Assembly (NCBI RefSeq): GCF_947623445.1
Contig: NC_135244.1
Span: forward strand, 21,700,860-21,764,859
Reading direction: 5' to 3'
Origin: Clavelina lepadiformis
Lineage: Eukaryota; Chordata; Ascidiacea; Aplousobranchia; Clavelinidae
DNA: 64,000 nt
A program made the translations under genes and the position numbers. This document shows, one piece after another, positions 12,353 to 25,460 of this stretch (position 1 is its first letter; every line of letters starts with the position of its first letter). The notes below the pieces were generated by a model that was not told the DNA's origin, did no database searches, and saw only the letters and a program-made list of their open reading frames with translations.

Positions 12353-15300
12353 ACTAAAAACAGCTAATGCGGCTTTTGTTCAGTGTAATTTGGTTTAAAA
12401 CAAGTTCTACACTTGGCGAAAAATTTAAGCCTACTATGAAGTCTGTGCCCAAATTTAGGAAACTAAAAGCCAAGTAAGTCATTAAAAGCCCCAACCCAAC
12501 GTTTCTTACAATGGGTCTGTTGTTGCACTAAAGACAGTAGCTAAGTTGTTATTTTATCAGGTAAAGGATGTGCAGAGAAAATAATTTAACCGATCCTTTA
12601 TATGTACAAGATCAAGCAACTTGAATCGGACGAATCCCGTATTATTTCTTTTCAACATACCAAGCACAAATATTGTATCGATATCTATAGCTTTCTTCGT
12701 TAGAATACAACATAACACTGCTGCTTAAAAATCTGTTCCAGAGCATGAAATTAACTCAAGCAACTAAATTAACTTACCCGTTTCAAACTTCACGTAAGTT
12801 ATTCGAGATAAAGTTCAACAACATTATAATAAAGCTATGATAGACATTCCTTGGGTTGTGTTGTCAAATACAGGAAATAACCTAACATCACATCAACATA
12901 TAACCAACTAAATAACTTCATGTGAAAACGCCGTTTAATACGTTACCAGGTGATTTCAAAACGCCCTAGTTTTAACTGAATGTAATCCCCATTGCCAACG
13001 CTTTATTTTTATCGTTCACACGTTCTGAAATGTTCGTGTATTTTATGTCGGATATTTCCGCTCACACCGCTCCACGCTGTTATAAGCTCAAACTTCTACG
13101 CGAGTAACCACTCAGACAGAGAGACAGAGTCGTACGAACGTAGTACGTTAGTCGTGTTAATTGCAATTCTTTAGACCTGTTTTAAACGGTGATTACTAAG
13201 TTTGTGATTGTGTGTAATATTCGGAACCTGTACAGTTCCTACAATAAAAGGACCGTTTCTGATAAACTGTATCTGTAATAACGTAAGAGCTTTCGGCTGA
13301 CAAGAGGTTAGAGAATTCTAACCGCACGCAACCACGGAGTCAGGTCATTAATTCGGCAGGTAGATTAAGTCTAAATAACAAGTTAAGACAGATAAGCTGT
13401 GCATCTGCCGCATCAGCCTCTGCAATTTAAAACACAACAATTATCTTCTCTAGGTTAATTAAACACGTAATTTGACAACGATTGTAAAAATCAATATTCT
13501 AAATAAAAAGGAAAACTTTTTCAAGTTGTTGTATTTCCAAAATGCAGCGTTCAAGCCGTTCATACCATTTGCTACATTAAAGCTTGAGGAGAACATTGCG
13601 AGCCGCAAATGCGAAACTCCAACGTTAGCAAAGGTCTGAGCTTGCTGTTCTAATCAACTTGATGCTTTACCCGCACCACTAATAACGCATTCCTTGATAC
13701 TTTCTATACTTGTTTGCAACTGTGTTTGCAACAAACAGCTAAAATCATCGCATGCATGTATTGTCACGCAATGCTGTTACGTTAGTTGTAAAAAGTCATT
13801 ATCACCTCATGATTAAGTTGCAACTTCAACAACTACACTTCAACGATGTGCTACTTACCTCAGGCTGTGGCTAATGCAACCCATTTAAATAAAACTCTGG
13901 TGTATTTTACTGTATCAAATACGGTTTTTGCACTGGAAAATACAACGTACCAAAACTCCAACAGTATTTGCAGACTGCACAAAATCTTTTTGCGGGTTAC
14001 ATGCGGCACGAGTGCCAGGATTTGCTCAAACCGGCCGGTGCCACCTTGGGCTAGCTCATTACGTGCCTGTTCTGAGCTCATTTACGCATTCACTTAACTT
14101 TATCTATATTTTCACTCATTTCAACTTCGTATTGTGGTTATCTTTTATAAGCAGATGGACCTTTGATTTTTAAATTTGTGAATGTTTGTTATTTCACAAA
14201 ACTACTACGTTACCGTAAAGAACAACACAGGGAAATCCCCATTTGTTATTGGTCATGATTACAGAAAAAAGCGTAACTGACCTTTTCCTTCTCCAGTTAT
14301 ACTGCCGCCATTTTTTAGCGGAAAGAGGCCAGTTATTGATGGTCCATACTTAAGATTAAACAATAAAATTATTGGCCCGCTTTAATTTTTTTTAAAGTAC
14401 AAGCGTTTTGAGCATCGGATTGAAAAGATTTTGCTCAGGTGAGTTGCATGAATTTCTTCACAGAATATGTGTCGTAAGACACTTGTATTTTGTAGAATAG
14501 ATAGACCTATACATAACATACCTTGTGTTGACTATGAGTGTGTTATGGAATTTTTATGGTTTAAGAATTTTGATTACCGATTTAGTATGTCATTAACGAA
14601 CTTATTAGTGACTGGATGAGAAGTACATGGCGTTCCAATTGGTTGCCATAAGTTGAGATTTGAAAACACTAGAGACTGGAAAGTAAGGCAGTTTTCAACA
14701 AGAAATCGACAAATTGTGCATTCAAAAATGCAATTTTCGGCGTCATGGCATGCACTTGAGTCTCAATTTTTTGTTTGTTTATTACGTGGTCGGGTTTAGT
14801 CCTGGAACATGCCAGGCAAAGAGGTAGATAAAATAAGGTGAACCATCAACATGGGAACAAACTGGATTCGCTTAAAATTTTTTACATCATTTGATGTCAG
14901 ATATCACTCATTCTTTACACACTAAATGCAAGCAATAGCTGTCATAGTGATAAAGCTGGGCACCAAATTCCAAACTTTGTCAATTTAAACCGTCACATGA
15001 CAAAATTCTCAAGGGAGTGCTATATCACGATCAATGATCATAAAATTATCGAGAAGTATATGCATTGTGTGTGGTTATGTTCAATGGCAGACAAAGCATG
15101 CTTTACGTTTAAATCAGTTACAAGCGTGAGGTAACTACTCTTATGAAATCTTCCCAGTGTTTTTTTGACTTTATGGTGTACATAACCAAAAACCGCTGAA
15201 CCGATAACAAACTTATTGCTATTTTTAGTTGATTTATGTTATTTTTATAATGGAAGTCGGGTATATGATATTTTAAAGTTATCCTTGTTATGATTGTAAA

Positions 15301-15566
15301 AAAGCCACGAGTGCACATAGAAAGCACTGGTCAGCTATAAAAACAATTTCAAAATGATAAGTACAACATATAGCTTGAAGTAAGATTTGTCTGAGCAAGT
15401 GGACAGCTGATAGTTTAAATGAAGGGTAGAGTTCACAACTCCTTTAGATCTGTGTCAGGTAAATGTGTTTCACTTACAGTTCTCTATTTTGTTGAACAGA
15501 AAATACTTGTAAATTATTGATTTCACTGAAAAAAACCTCCTTACACCATCATCTAGCTGCTTAAAA
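12353..15566. other. Non-coding spacer upstream of the TOPORS-type gene
   Basis: No gene was recognised on either strand. Open frames at 12992-13174 and 13846-14173 lack motifs. A minus-orientation copy of repeat module B lies at 14672-14788. The last part must contain the promoter and 5' UTR of the gene starting at 15567. An AG with a pyrimidine-rich lead ends at 15556, ten bases before the ATG. Confidence 0.55.
14672..14788 (-). repeat. Dispersed repeat, module B copy
   Basis: Reads on the minus strand as the same order seen at 49795-49908 and 60403-60556: ttgag - gtgcatgcc - caaaattgca - ttgtcga - ctttccagtc. No target-site duplication could be fixed by eye. Confidence 0.5.
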
Positions 15567-18500
15567 ATGGCTGCCACCGTGAAAGACAGCGATGAAGTCA
15601 AGGATAAAGATTTGCAAGAAAAATCACCTGAAGGTCTTGCAAAAAATTCACCGGGTACCCCAGAAAGGTGAGTTGAAATTGTCATACTGCATACTGTATT
15701 TAATTAATAGTTACATGCTTATAAATTTTTCTACCGGTATAACCATCGTATTCTTATCAAATATCTTTGAATGAAAACAGTGTTAAATATGTTGGTGTTA
15801 GAGCAGCAGTTCCCAAACTTTTTTGAGCGCGACCCAAATCTGAGTTTGGTGAACATCTCGCGACCCAAGCCTCAAACAGCACATTTTAACACGAAAAGAT
15901 AATGATTGTATGGATGATTTTTGGCAGTAAGCTGCTGAGTTCGTTTTCAGTGTCATCAATCTACTTTTTGTCTCAAGTATGATACCTATGGTACAGACAG
16001 ACACAGACAAGCAGTGGTAGTGTGCTCCAATCACTATAAAACAATGTATTTTAATCTGCTGGCCTATTTACCTACTTGTTCTGTTTGTTAAATCAATATT
16101 TTTACCGACAATACGCTATTCAGAATTGCATCACATTTATTAACCTTTCAACACCTTAACTTAATTATTTTTTTAACAAAACACTATAAACATAATAAGC
16201 TTACTTACTCTAAAATAAAACCGTAATCAAGTAATTTTGACTTTGAAAATTATAAACCACATCTGTTTACCACGCAGCTGTTAACACTCCCAGATGAAAT
16301 GTGTCTATGATTCAATAATTCAGTCTATGACATAGACTGAATTGTTGCATTGTAGACATTTTGTTCTATAATGAAAATTGAAAGAACTTAAAAAGGGAAA
16401 AAAGTAACGTTGAAAATATACAACACGACCTATTTTTGACCTTTAAGACCCAGGTTTGCGTCACCTCAGCCCGACCCATTTTTTGACCTGTACTTTGGGA
16501 ACCCATACTTTGTGTTAGAGCAGCGTGGTCCAACTTCTTTTCATCGCGGGCCAAAATCAGAAAATTTTTTTATCTTGCGGGCCATTGTTTTTAAATTAGA
16601 ACTGAAGAAATGTGAAATTAGAACTGAAAAACAATGTAATATTGATATTAGAACTGAAATTAGAATAGTTCAAAATTTAGCTATTAAATGCTGATCAATG
16701 TGACATCTGCGGTCGAGGTTCTTCCTCGACAATAGCGACTATCAAAGCTGACTATCAGTTCGCGGGCCAAAAAATCGGTGCTCGCGGGCCAACTTTGGCC
16801 CGCGGGCCTGCAGTTGGACCACGCTGTGTTAGAGGATAGCTTACTTGTTCGTGCAAAGCTACTGACGACTGACATCATGTTATGTCCTCATCTGTGTTGT
16901 ATGCAAAGGGTGGATTGCCTCATACTTAAGTGGGATCATGTCAGCATTTGTACATTTGCCACCATACAGGCATCATTTTTTTGTTGAATTATATATTTCA
17001 GCTTGCTATGTGTTTTGTATTATTGTTGAGTTGCTTCTTATTTTAAATTAGAATGTTGCTAACATCGTATTAACATGTTGAATCTTAGTGGAAGAAGTAG
17101 CAGACATACTAGACGCAATATTTGAGTCTTTGTCATGCATTCTCAGCATTACAAAATGCATTTTTACATACGTGCCCATAAAAAAAAACAAGGCAATTTT
17201 GTCCTAGACTGTGCTGAATTTTTGTATCCAGTTTTAGTCCATTTATCCAGGAACACTTAAATGTTTGTCAGTTAAATGTGCAATGTTATTAACAGGTGTG
17301 CTATTTGTCTCGCTCCACCCGAGAACAAAGCTGTTACTGACAGCTGCTTTCATGCATTTTGCTTTAGTTGCTTGAAGGAATGGTCAAAAGTAAAGGTAAG
17401 TTTGTTGATTTTCTTTTCCCTTGCATGTAATGTCGTACTTTCATTCTTCCGCTGACCAGTAGTTTGCAAACTGCATTGGAAATTTTAAGCCCTTGCTATC
17501 AATTTTCAATTTGGCCACTACACAACACCAGGTGGTATTCAAGAAGATGATAAATGGTGTGTGTGACGTGTTACAAATACAATAAATGTTCTCGCTACAC
17601 TTTCTGCTTGTCTAGATTTCAACATCAGCCAATGTTTATATTATTTATATTAGGATTCTTGGGCAGTTCGGCTTCCGTGGTTGTTAGAATCAGCTTCATG
17701 CATGATTGTGTGCTGTATAATCTTTTGTTATAAGTATTATGTCGATGTAATATGTAAACATTGTGTGAAATTGTTTGTCTTATCAGGCAGTGTGTCCTTT
17801 ATGCAAGAATGAATTTCGTTATATCCTTTACAACGTTCGTGCAAATGACGATTACGATAGATTCGAAGTCCCAAAACCTGAACCCGATCCCCTGAATAAC
17901 CACTTACAAGGGTGAGAGTTTGACTGAGATTAAGAACCAGAGCCAAAATTTTGTAAAAAAATTAAAAATATTTTGTTTTTATCTATTTTCAATGGTCATT
18001 TATAGTATGCTTAAAATTGTATTTTTTGCATTCCAATTAGTTTAAAAAAATTCTACACTGTCATTTCTAGTTTAAAAATTAAACGTAAATTTTGTATTTC
18101 TTAAATTTTTATGTCTTTGAGTTATGGGTAGTTATTAAGTCGTTTGAAATAATAACAACATCAGCCACTTGCACTGCACTCAGGTTAAATTTTAACTTCT
18201 GGCTGCAAGAAACAAATCATGTCGTGGACCACTGGATGTCTTCTCGAATGTATGAATGGCGTCAACGGATTCAACTGGAACAGGAAAACACAAGAGCAGC
18301 GTTGGTTGCATCCACAAATGTTGATATTATTAGGCAGCGAAGAGTGTTGTACAGACATCGCATACAAGTATGTGTTATAGTTGTTGAGGCCATGGTTTTG
18401 TATTGGAAGTGTTTTGTTCCATTATCACGAAGTTCTAATAATTCCTTTCAATATCAATCTAAGATGTTTCAGTTAAGCTCTGTTGGTATCAATCAAATAC

Positions 18501-21500
18501 ATGGTTTTATTAAGGTTTGAACCTTTACTTTATTTGACTGATTTTTGTCTCGTCTTGTTTTCATTTCAGTTTGATTCTAAAATACATATTTGTAACTTTG
18601 TTCGTGCATTTATTTTAAACGTTACAGGTGTCACATGTAAACAACAACAAACAAATACGAGATATTTCATCAACATTTTTCCGCGAAAATCCTGCACAAA
18701 TTCACCGCCTTGCCCCGTGGTTGAAGCGTGAACTGATCGTTGTATTTGGATCAAATAACATGTAATTTGTGTCTCCTAGTACAGTGCTGATGTTGTTGAT
18801 ATGTCACTTTAGCCGATGATTTCCAAACATTCCTGTTTCAAATAAATATAAACAGAGAAAAATACTTTGTATTTTGTATATGTGTAATATAGCAAACATG
18901 CAGGTTCCAAATCTTATTTTATGTAAGTAAAGAAATATTGTAATTGTGAACCTGCAGTTTGACTCGCATTTTTATCATTCTCATTTTAAAAAGGTTCGAA
19001 TATTCTGTCTGCAGGATGTTGGTGAACAGGGTTTGTGACCTCATTCTGTCTGCCGTGTCCACGCTGGGAATTACATCAACAGATTTTTACAACGAAATTC
19101 GACCATATTTCCATGACAGAACTGACCATTTTTTAAAGGAATTTATTTCCTTTGCGAGTTCACCCCATGATCTTCCCACCTATGATAGGTGAGATGTCCG
19201 TTGTCATTTTGATATTCTACTGCATCATTTGTAGATTGGATATATCAGTGGTCAGTAGAAGTATCGGTTTCGCTTTCAGGTGTCTGTCTTTAAATGTTCA
19301 TATTAAGAGATTTAATTTAAATAAAGAGAGAATAAAGAAATTAGAAATAAAGGAGATTTTATCTACTGTAAAAATATGGAGGATATGTTCACAGCATCAA
19401 TAGGGATGTCGGTACTGTTGATAGGGAGAGTTTAGTCCACTTGTCATCATGCAAAACCTATACAAAGCACATGTTCTAACTCACTGATATTCACAAAATC
19501 ACTGTTCATTTAGAACTATAAATAGACTTTATAACATTTCATGTTGAATTTACAGCAATGCAAGGTACGACACAAGTCGCTCAAGAAGGCATTGGTACAG
19601 AATGAACAGTAAGTGCTTTGGCTCGATGCATAGCATTATATGACAATGGTGAGGTGCTCCACTGTCTGAAAAGCCGTTAAAAGACAAACAGTGCTTTTTC
19701 AAGGTGTTGTGGTGAACGAAACGGTCCCTTAAATTTCTCTAACAGTCTCTCAACATTTGTACTTGTGCGGCTAAAGCAGAAAATTAGTAGTTACGATAGT
19801 CTTTTAATAGTCTTTAAAAGTAGCATTCTCTTAAAACTTCTTAGCAGCCACCAAAATCAAACATTAAAAGAAACTTTGAGACAATTCATACGTTGTTAGG
19901 GTCTTGGAGCAGCAGTGATGATGAGAGCCTGATGACGACAGTTCCAGGATACTCTCGTTGTCCACTTCTAGGAGGACGGTATGTCTTGTTTCATACGTTT
20001 GTTTTCAAAGAAGAAAAAATCTTTGTTGAAGTGATTTTTTAACACCGGTTTCGTTGACGCTTTATAACAGCGGTTCCCACCTTGTAGCCCGCGGTGCCAT
20101 ATTAAGCCATCATCACAGTGCGGTCCGCGATATACAAACTTTGTCTGTGCAATGATCAAAGCTATTGGTGATTTTGATTACTATGTTGATTCATGTCACT
20201 GTCGTAAATTTGTTTTTGTTGTACTTGTTTGTTAGGTAACGAATAGGCTTGTCGTATTGCTGGTTTCGACCACAAGTAAACTGTTTTTTCATGGTCGTTT
20301 CAACTGTGTCGTATGTGGTGATCATAGCTGACTGAAAACATGCATGAGACGGCGTTAATTTTAAAAAAATTTGGGGTTATTATATGTGCTCTCGCTTACA
20401 CCATGCAACAGTCAGAACTTTCTTTCTGAAAATTTAGACTCTTTCTCTATTTGGGTGCGGCCCGCGGTTCAAAAAAGGATGTCAACCCCTGTTATATTAA
20501 GACAGCATTACTAGTTTTTATAAAAAAGTGTTAATTCCCGTTTTAAGCTGTTTTCTGGGACTCAGAGTGTTTTAATGCACCTATATAGCACGCCGCAGCC
20601 TCCACCGTTGGCTCACGTTCGTGATCAATTCACCCTCGAACGCCGAAGAACTCTTAACGAAAGATTGCGGTAAGAACATGCAGCTTGTTGAGAAATATAA
20701 TGTAAAACGATCATCAGCTTGTAGAACCTGTAATTTGCACCTGGTAGCATTTTTACTCGGAAATGTTTGGTGAAATGACCACGTCCTTGTTCACAATCCC
20801 ATGTAGTTCGAGTCTGAGTCAAGCCCCCCCAAAGAAACCATCTCGGTCAGCAAAGAAGAAAAGGAAGCTGACGACACAGATTCCGGCACAGAATGAAATT
20901 GTTGTCATTGATTCTTCGCCTGAACCTACCACCAGCCAGCAGCAAGCCCTTTTGAGTACGGGTCAATTTGCTATGGTTATAAAGTCAACTTTCAGCCTCT
21001 TATTTTAAACTGCTGTTTCTTTTGGCAGAGCACGAGTCAGGCGATGATTGTGTGGAGTTTGTGAAGTAAGAAGCTATCTTTCTTGAAGCTAACGAACGGA
21101 GACAATAATTCAAGTAATAAACGCAAGTTTTACTTGATAGAAATTTTAATTTTGCAGATATGTCAAACCTCCTCATCTAAGGACTCCGGATGCTGTTATC
21201 GAGCTTTCATCTTCATCTGAGGCAGATGTCCCTGGGCCAAGCAATTTTGATGCTGCCACTGACGACCAACCGAAACATTCAACTTCTGGCAGTGGTTCTG
21301 ATTCTAATGTCACAGTCAAATTGAAAAGTGTCGTGGTTCCTGTGATAAAAGGTGGTAGTTTTTCCGTGCATATTTTTCCATTTTCCTTACAATTGTCAAA
21401 GATGTCGGTTTAGTTTGTAACTTATCACATCGTTACTGTTTCGACCGTTTACTACTTGCTTTAGTCTGTTTAACTTGTTATTTACTGGAGTCAAGCTCAA

Positions 21501-22001
21501 TGATTGAGTGTTAACTCATGACGTTTATTGGATCTGTCTATCTCAGACTCAAGCAGCCAAGCAGCGAGCTCCTCCGAGCAAGCATTGACATCCTCAATGT
21601 TGTCATCTTTGCCGTCGTCATCGCAATCTCCTGATCTAACTCCAAGAGAGCGAAACCACTCCAACACAGACTCTTCCACTCCAGGAACAGCATCTATCAG
21701 ACATCTCACATCTTCCCCGGAAAAATTACGTCAATCTTCAACGGATTCGCCGGGTCAAAGGTCACACGAACCTTCGCGATCCTTCCATAAAGTTTACGAA
21801 AGAAAGCGAGCTTCCATAAACGCGTTGTCCCGATATTTCCTCGAAAAAACGCGCCGACAACTTTCCGACAGCGAAGATGACTCGAGCAGCGATTACGCGA
21901 GCGCTTACCTGCCGGTACCAAAGAGAAATAAAGTTGTACACAAGACAATGAAGCATAAGAAGCGGAAGCGTTCGTCGAAATTGCTTGACGATTTTCAGTG
22001 A
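15567..22001 (+). CDS. TOPORS: TOPORS-type RING E3 ubiquitin/SUMO ligase
   Basis: Nuclear E3 ligase of the Topors family (topoisomerase I- and p53-binding in mammals). Thirteen coding exons: 15567-15667, 17296-17395, 17787-17911, 18184-18367, 18628-18761, 19015-19188, 19556-19608, 19900-19978, 20589-20669, 20807-20955, 21029-21065, 21158-21351, 21547-22001. Summed length is 1866 nt, 621 residues. The C3HC4 RING spans about 35-73 (CAICLAPPENK, HAFCFSCLKEWSK, CPLCKNEF). The Topors core includes FRENPAQIHRLAPWLKREL (about 188-206) and DRTDHFLKEFISFA. Basic NLS-like KKPSRSAKKKRK is at 353-364. Two SUMO-interaction motifs are likely: IVVIDSSPE (about 375) and VIELSSSSE (about 419), followed by a Ser/Arg-rich tail. 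Human TOPORS is longer (about 1045) with nearly all coding sequence in one exon; here it is heavily split. Three MITEs sit in its introns. Confidence 0.94.
15804..16512. mobile_element. hAT-type non-autonomous element (older of a stacked pair)
   Basis: In the first intron of the TOPORS-type gene. It starts CAGCAGTTCCCAAACTTTTT and ends in an imperfect inverse with ctttgggaaccc, the familiar hAT/Charlie-like terminus. It is flanked by TGTTAGAG at 15796-15803 and again at 16513-16520, an 8-bp target duplication. The termini are diverged, so it is older than its right-hand neighbour. Confidence 0.8.
16521..16826. mobile_element. hAT-type MITE inserted beside the previous one
   Basis: 306 bp with perfect 15-bp inverted ends (CAGCGTGGTCCAACT). 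It is flanked by TGTTAGAG at 16513-16520 and 16827-16834. Its GC-rich core (gcgggccaa, ggcccgcggg) is unlike the AT-rich host. It carries no ORF. Perfect ends and target copies suggest a fairly recent insertion. Confidence 0.88.
20068..20491. mobile_element. hAT-type MITE in TOPORS intron 8
   Basis: Starts CAGCGGTTCCCACC and ends ggatgtcaacccctg. GC-rich subterminal gcccgcgg and gcggcccgcgg occur inside each end. The flanking 8-mers (ctttataa and ttatatta) match only partly, so target duplication is decayed or misplaced. It is related in style to the elements at 37261 and 57434. Confidence 0.7.
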
Positions 22002-22267
22002 ACTTCGAGTCAGACTGTTTATTCAACTTTTCCGAAAAGTTTTAATTATGTCTTTGTAAAATCATGTGCCATTATTATGTTTTTTGTTATGTCAGAGTAT
22101 TGGCAATATTACAAATCAACAGCTCTTTTAATGTTGCATTGATTTTTGTGACGTAATCAACGATGACTAAACAGGTTGCCAAATTGTGACGTTTCACTGG
22201 GCAGCAAAAAGAGTTTTATCACAAGCTTTATGCCTGTAAAAGTTATCCATAACATATATGCACTATG

Positions 22268-22556
22268 CAGGGTTGCCATCGGTATGGACTAAAAATTAAG
22301 GACGACAAGAAAACGAAAAAAGAACACTTTCTTAAACAGTGCACAACAGGAGAAGGCAATTAATGTACCAAGAAAAACGAAAGACTATTTGCGTGTTCTT
22401 AATTTTGGTATCTGTTTGGTAGAAAATGGTATATTAAAGGTGTCGAAATGCCCAAAATGGGAACCTCAGCCCTAAAAAAAAGACAGAAATATTTTCTAAG
22501 ACATAAACCTTCAAAATAAGGAAAAATCTTACAAATAAGAACGGTATGGCAACCCT
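22268..22556. mobile_element. Short MITE with GGGTTGCCAT ends
   Basis: 289 bp just downstream of the TOPORS-type gene, with inverted ends AGGGTTGCCAT. The inner part of the right end, read on the minus strand, is AGGGTTGCCATACCGT, a 16-mer found again inside the element at 61278-61778. A ctatg direct repeat flanks both ends approximately. No ORF. Confidence 0.7.
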
Positions 22557-22583
22557 CTATGTATGCTTAAAAAGAACAAAACT

Positions 22584-22752
22584 TTGAAATTTGACCCAAT
22601 TCTCAAACCATTAATCAATGAATAGTTAATAACGATTCTCAGTCTGGTGTGACAATTAGGTGCAAGCGCTTGCAAGAAACTTTGCTGAGTTTTACCCTTG
22701 AAGTAAAATATTTATATATTTTGGTTTACTAAAAACATTTTAAAATTTAATT
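22584..22752 (+). repeat. Dispersed repeat, copy 1 of 2
   Basis: About 170 bp that recurs in the same orientation at 27641-27815. Shared blocks include gaaatttgacccaattct, attaatcaatgaatagtta, agtctggtgtgacaatta and gttttaccctt. No coding frame or clear termini were seen. Confidence 0.75.
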
Positions 22753-22756
22753 TGAC

Positions 22757-23988
22757 TGCTTCGGTTGAAGATTTAGAGCGGCCATTAACCTACAGGAGAT
22801 TCAACATTAGTCCTTTTTCATTAAATACAATACTCAACTGGTGAAAAACTGAACTTTATTGTCTGCTGACGTTTCATTAACCCATTTGGGTTAATTTCGT
22901 TGCTCTGATATTCTGTATATTCGTTTGGTATTCTACGTCATAGAAACCAAGACTAAACGTCATCAAACGAATATCCTAGCCAGGTTTTCGGAGCGATGGG
23001 AATGATGCGCCCCGCTAAATGTCGCCAAACCAAATATTGCAAGTACAAAAAAATTGTGCAGCAGATATGTTTACTGCAGAACTTTTGGCATACATTACAG
23101 TACGATACATATACTTTATCATTGAATCCAGTAATATACGTATATTATCAAGATATGGGAACAGTTCCATTTATAATTTCTTAACTTGTATAACCTACAG
23201 TAAGCTTATGTTTGATATAGCCTACCACTTTCAAGAAATGAAATTAGGACAAGTCACGTAGATATAGTTGATTTTCTATGCCACAAAAATGACGTCATTT
23301 TTACTGATCAGATACAATTTGCTGACCCTTTCTGTAATAAAATGTAAGTGTTCCAAATTAATACTGGAAACATTTGGCGTGAGATTAAAGGTAATATGAA
23401 TTATCCTGATGTTAAGGGCGGATTCTTGGGCGTGGCAACGAGGTGTTGCTTAGAGCGACTTTACTTTGGCGCGCTTTCCTTGAGTTGGAAAAACGATTCA
23501 TTTATTACCACAAGACAAAGTAATTTGAGGTTGTGTTGTTTAGTTCAAATTAACGTTTTATCGCTGCAAGTTGATAAAATAACAAAGCTTATAGAAGTTA
23601 TGGCCATGTCAGAAAGAATGCAATGCAAAGCAAAGTATACTAGACAGCAATTGAATCAATGTATTAAAATTAATTCAAATGCACAAGTGCATGATGTGTA
23701 GTTGGTAAATACATTCATTCGTATATATTATATGAACTAAAAAGGTTAGCAATACGTTTATGCGTCTGTAGGCTATGTAATGACTTCATGCTACTGCAAA
23801 TTGCCAGCATGCATGTAAAGAGCATTCGTGTATTCCTCGTTTTCACACGTTGCAGCGTAGAAGATGTAGGTTTAATCGTAAACGCGCAGCATTGCTTTGT
23901 CGAATATTAATTTTCTTGATCTAGGATTTCAGAACAACCATTCTGTTTTAAGTGTATTGATCATAAATAGATTTTATAAATAATCGTA
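22757..23988. other. Spacer, nothing recognised
   Basis: AT-rich DNA with several short frames, the longest about 117 codons at 23348-23701. None has a recognisable domain. An imperfect inverted repeat around cgtttgg/caaacg lies near 22917-22976. Confidence 0.5.
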
Positions 23989-24725
23989 ATGGATAAAAAT
24001 GCAAGTAAGTGATGTTCCTGAATACATGTCGACTATTTGCCGTAAAATTACGGACAAAAGCTATTATTTTTCGTCAATGACTGCAATGTTATTTATAGCC
24101 AAAGCGTTTTGTTGTTAAGCTGTACCTATCACACCACCAAATTTTAGCCCAAAATATTGACAACAATCTTCATTACAGGTGCCAGCAAGAAAGATTCAAA
24201 GTTATTGCTACAAAAAATCCCAAAATCAGTCGAGGTTTCGAAGTGGAATGTCTGATACTTTCTATTGTGCTTGTAGATTTATTGTTGTGTACTAATCACT
24301 GTCTTCATTTTCATTTACAGGTTGAAGACAAAGAAAACCAGCGGCCGAGATCTCGGCTAATTAACACGAACGAGCAATTGCTGCGGGCGGTAAGAAAAAT
24401 AAATAGAAATCTATCCCAACATTAGTTTGATAACTGGATTGTTATTGGGGCTGGAAATTTAGCCAATTTTCTTTAGCCGTCAGCCAGATGGCATGAGCCG
24501 TTAGCTGGCGATTCGCTGCTATAGTCGCTAATTAGTGACGCATTAGTGATGTATTAGTGATGTACCCTGGTAATTACGTTGCTTTTATCATAGTTTTCTG
24601 ACCTCTCATGTAAACGAGCCATAAAGATTCCGGCGTCATTTTTGGAACGTCCTTCGCAGTCCTCTGATCCGGCCCCTCCAGCTTCTGAAGAGAAACAAAA
24701 TTTCGCCGATGAGTCATCTTTTTAG
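23989..24725 (+). CDS. Candidate small protein with KEN box and D-box-like motif
   Basis: Hand-built four-exon model: 23989-24004, 24179-24234, 24321-24389, 24594-24725, total 273 nt and 90 residues. Three of the four introns' acceptors have good AG contexts, and donors 1 and 3 are consensus (GTAAGT, GTAAGA). Donor 2 (GTTTCG) is weak. The frame stays open across all junctions and closes at TAG. The protein begins MDKNASASKKDSKLLLQKIP and carries VEDKENQRP (KEN box) followed at once by RSRLINTN, an RxxL D-box-like motif, then a basic segment and an acidic, Pro/Ser-rich tail. KEN plus D-box is the usual degron pair of anaphase-promoting-complex substrates such as securins. Overall homology was not recognised, so any function is inference. 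An opposing minus-strand frame at 24574-24843 overlaps the last exon. Confidence 0.4.
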
Positions 24726-25456
24726 TTGGATCATCACCCGATGGAGACCTTGTTAATGCTTTTTTGTTTTTATGATACTTTTGTATATCACTTCCCACAA
24801 CACTAAGCAGATTCATTTGAGTGACTGGATTGTGTTGTGACAATTTCTACAATCAAACATAAATATACCAGCAAATATTTCTATACTAATCGCTCTGAAA
24901 ATATCAATGAGAACAGGATATAGCGGTAGGCCAAATGCAGAGTTACGTTTTGGACTACATAGTCCACAGGAGAGTTTAATACACTGTTTATTGAGCTAAG
25001 GACTATTAAAGTAGGCCTATGTCCAAACTCTAAACTGAGGTATTTATCTTAATTCCAGAATATTTTCCAAACTGTCCATGCATTTGCGTTTTTGGAATAA
25101 GCAGCAGCGTTTTTAGGATTACGTCGATGAGAGGGGGATAAATTACTATTATATAATGGTAGTGTAATAATAATACTAATATTAGCCTAGGTACTGTATC
25201 TAATACTACTGATAGGTCTTAAACCAAAACATATGATTGCGTTTATAAAAGAAAAGGCTGCTTATGAGAAATACTTCCAACATTAACTCGGTTGTTGCGA
25301 ATCTCTGCAACAGTTGTCACAGATTCTGGTGTCGTTTACCAAACTGCAGACTTCATACAGCTACAACAGTATCTTAATGGAAACGCCAAGCTACTGGATT
25401 TGCGTGAAGGCTTTCACACTAAATGACTAGATCACAAATTAATTATTAATTTCGGT
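24726..25456. other. Spacer left of the foldback
   Basis: No gene recognised. The last 12 bases (25445-25456, attaatttcggt) are repeated exactly at 26835-26846 on the far side of the foldback. Confidence 0.5.
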
Positions 25457-25460
25457 TCCA

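Noticed and set aside
23348-23701. 117-codon plus-strand frame
   Set aside because: No recognised domain, and no clear start or splice signals.
24574-24843. Minus-strand frame overlapping the last exon of the KEN-box gene
   Set aside because: It is open for 89 codons without a proper start. The plus-strand model has matched acceptor, phase and stop, and is preferred, though not proven.
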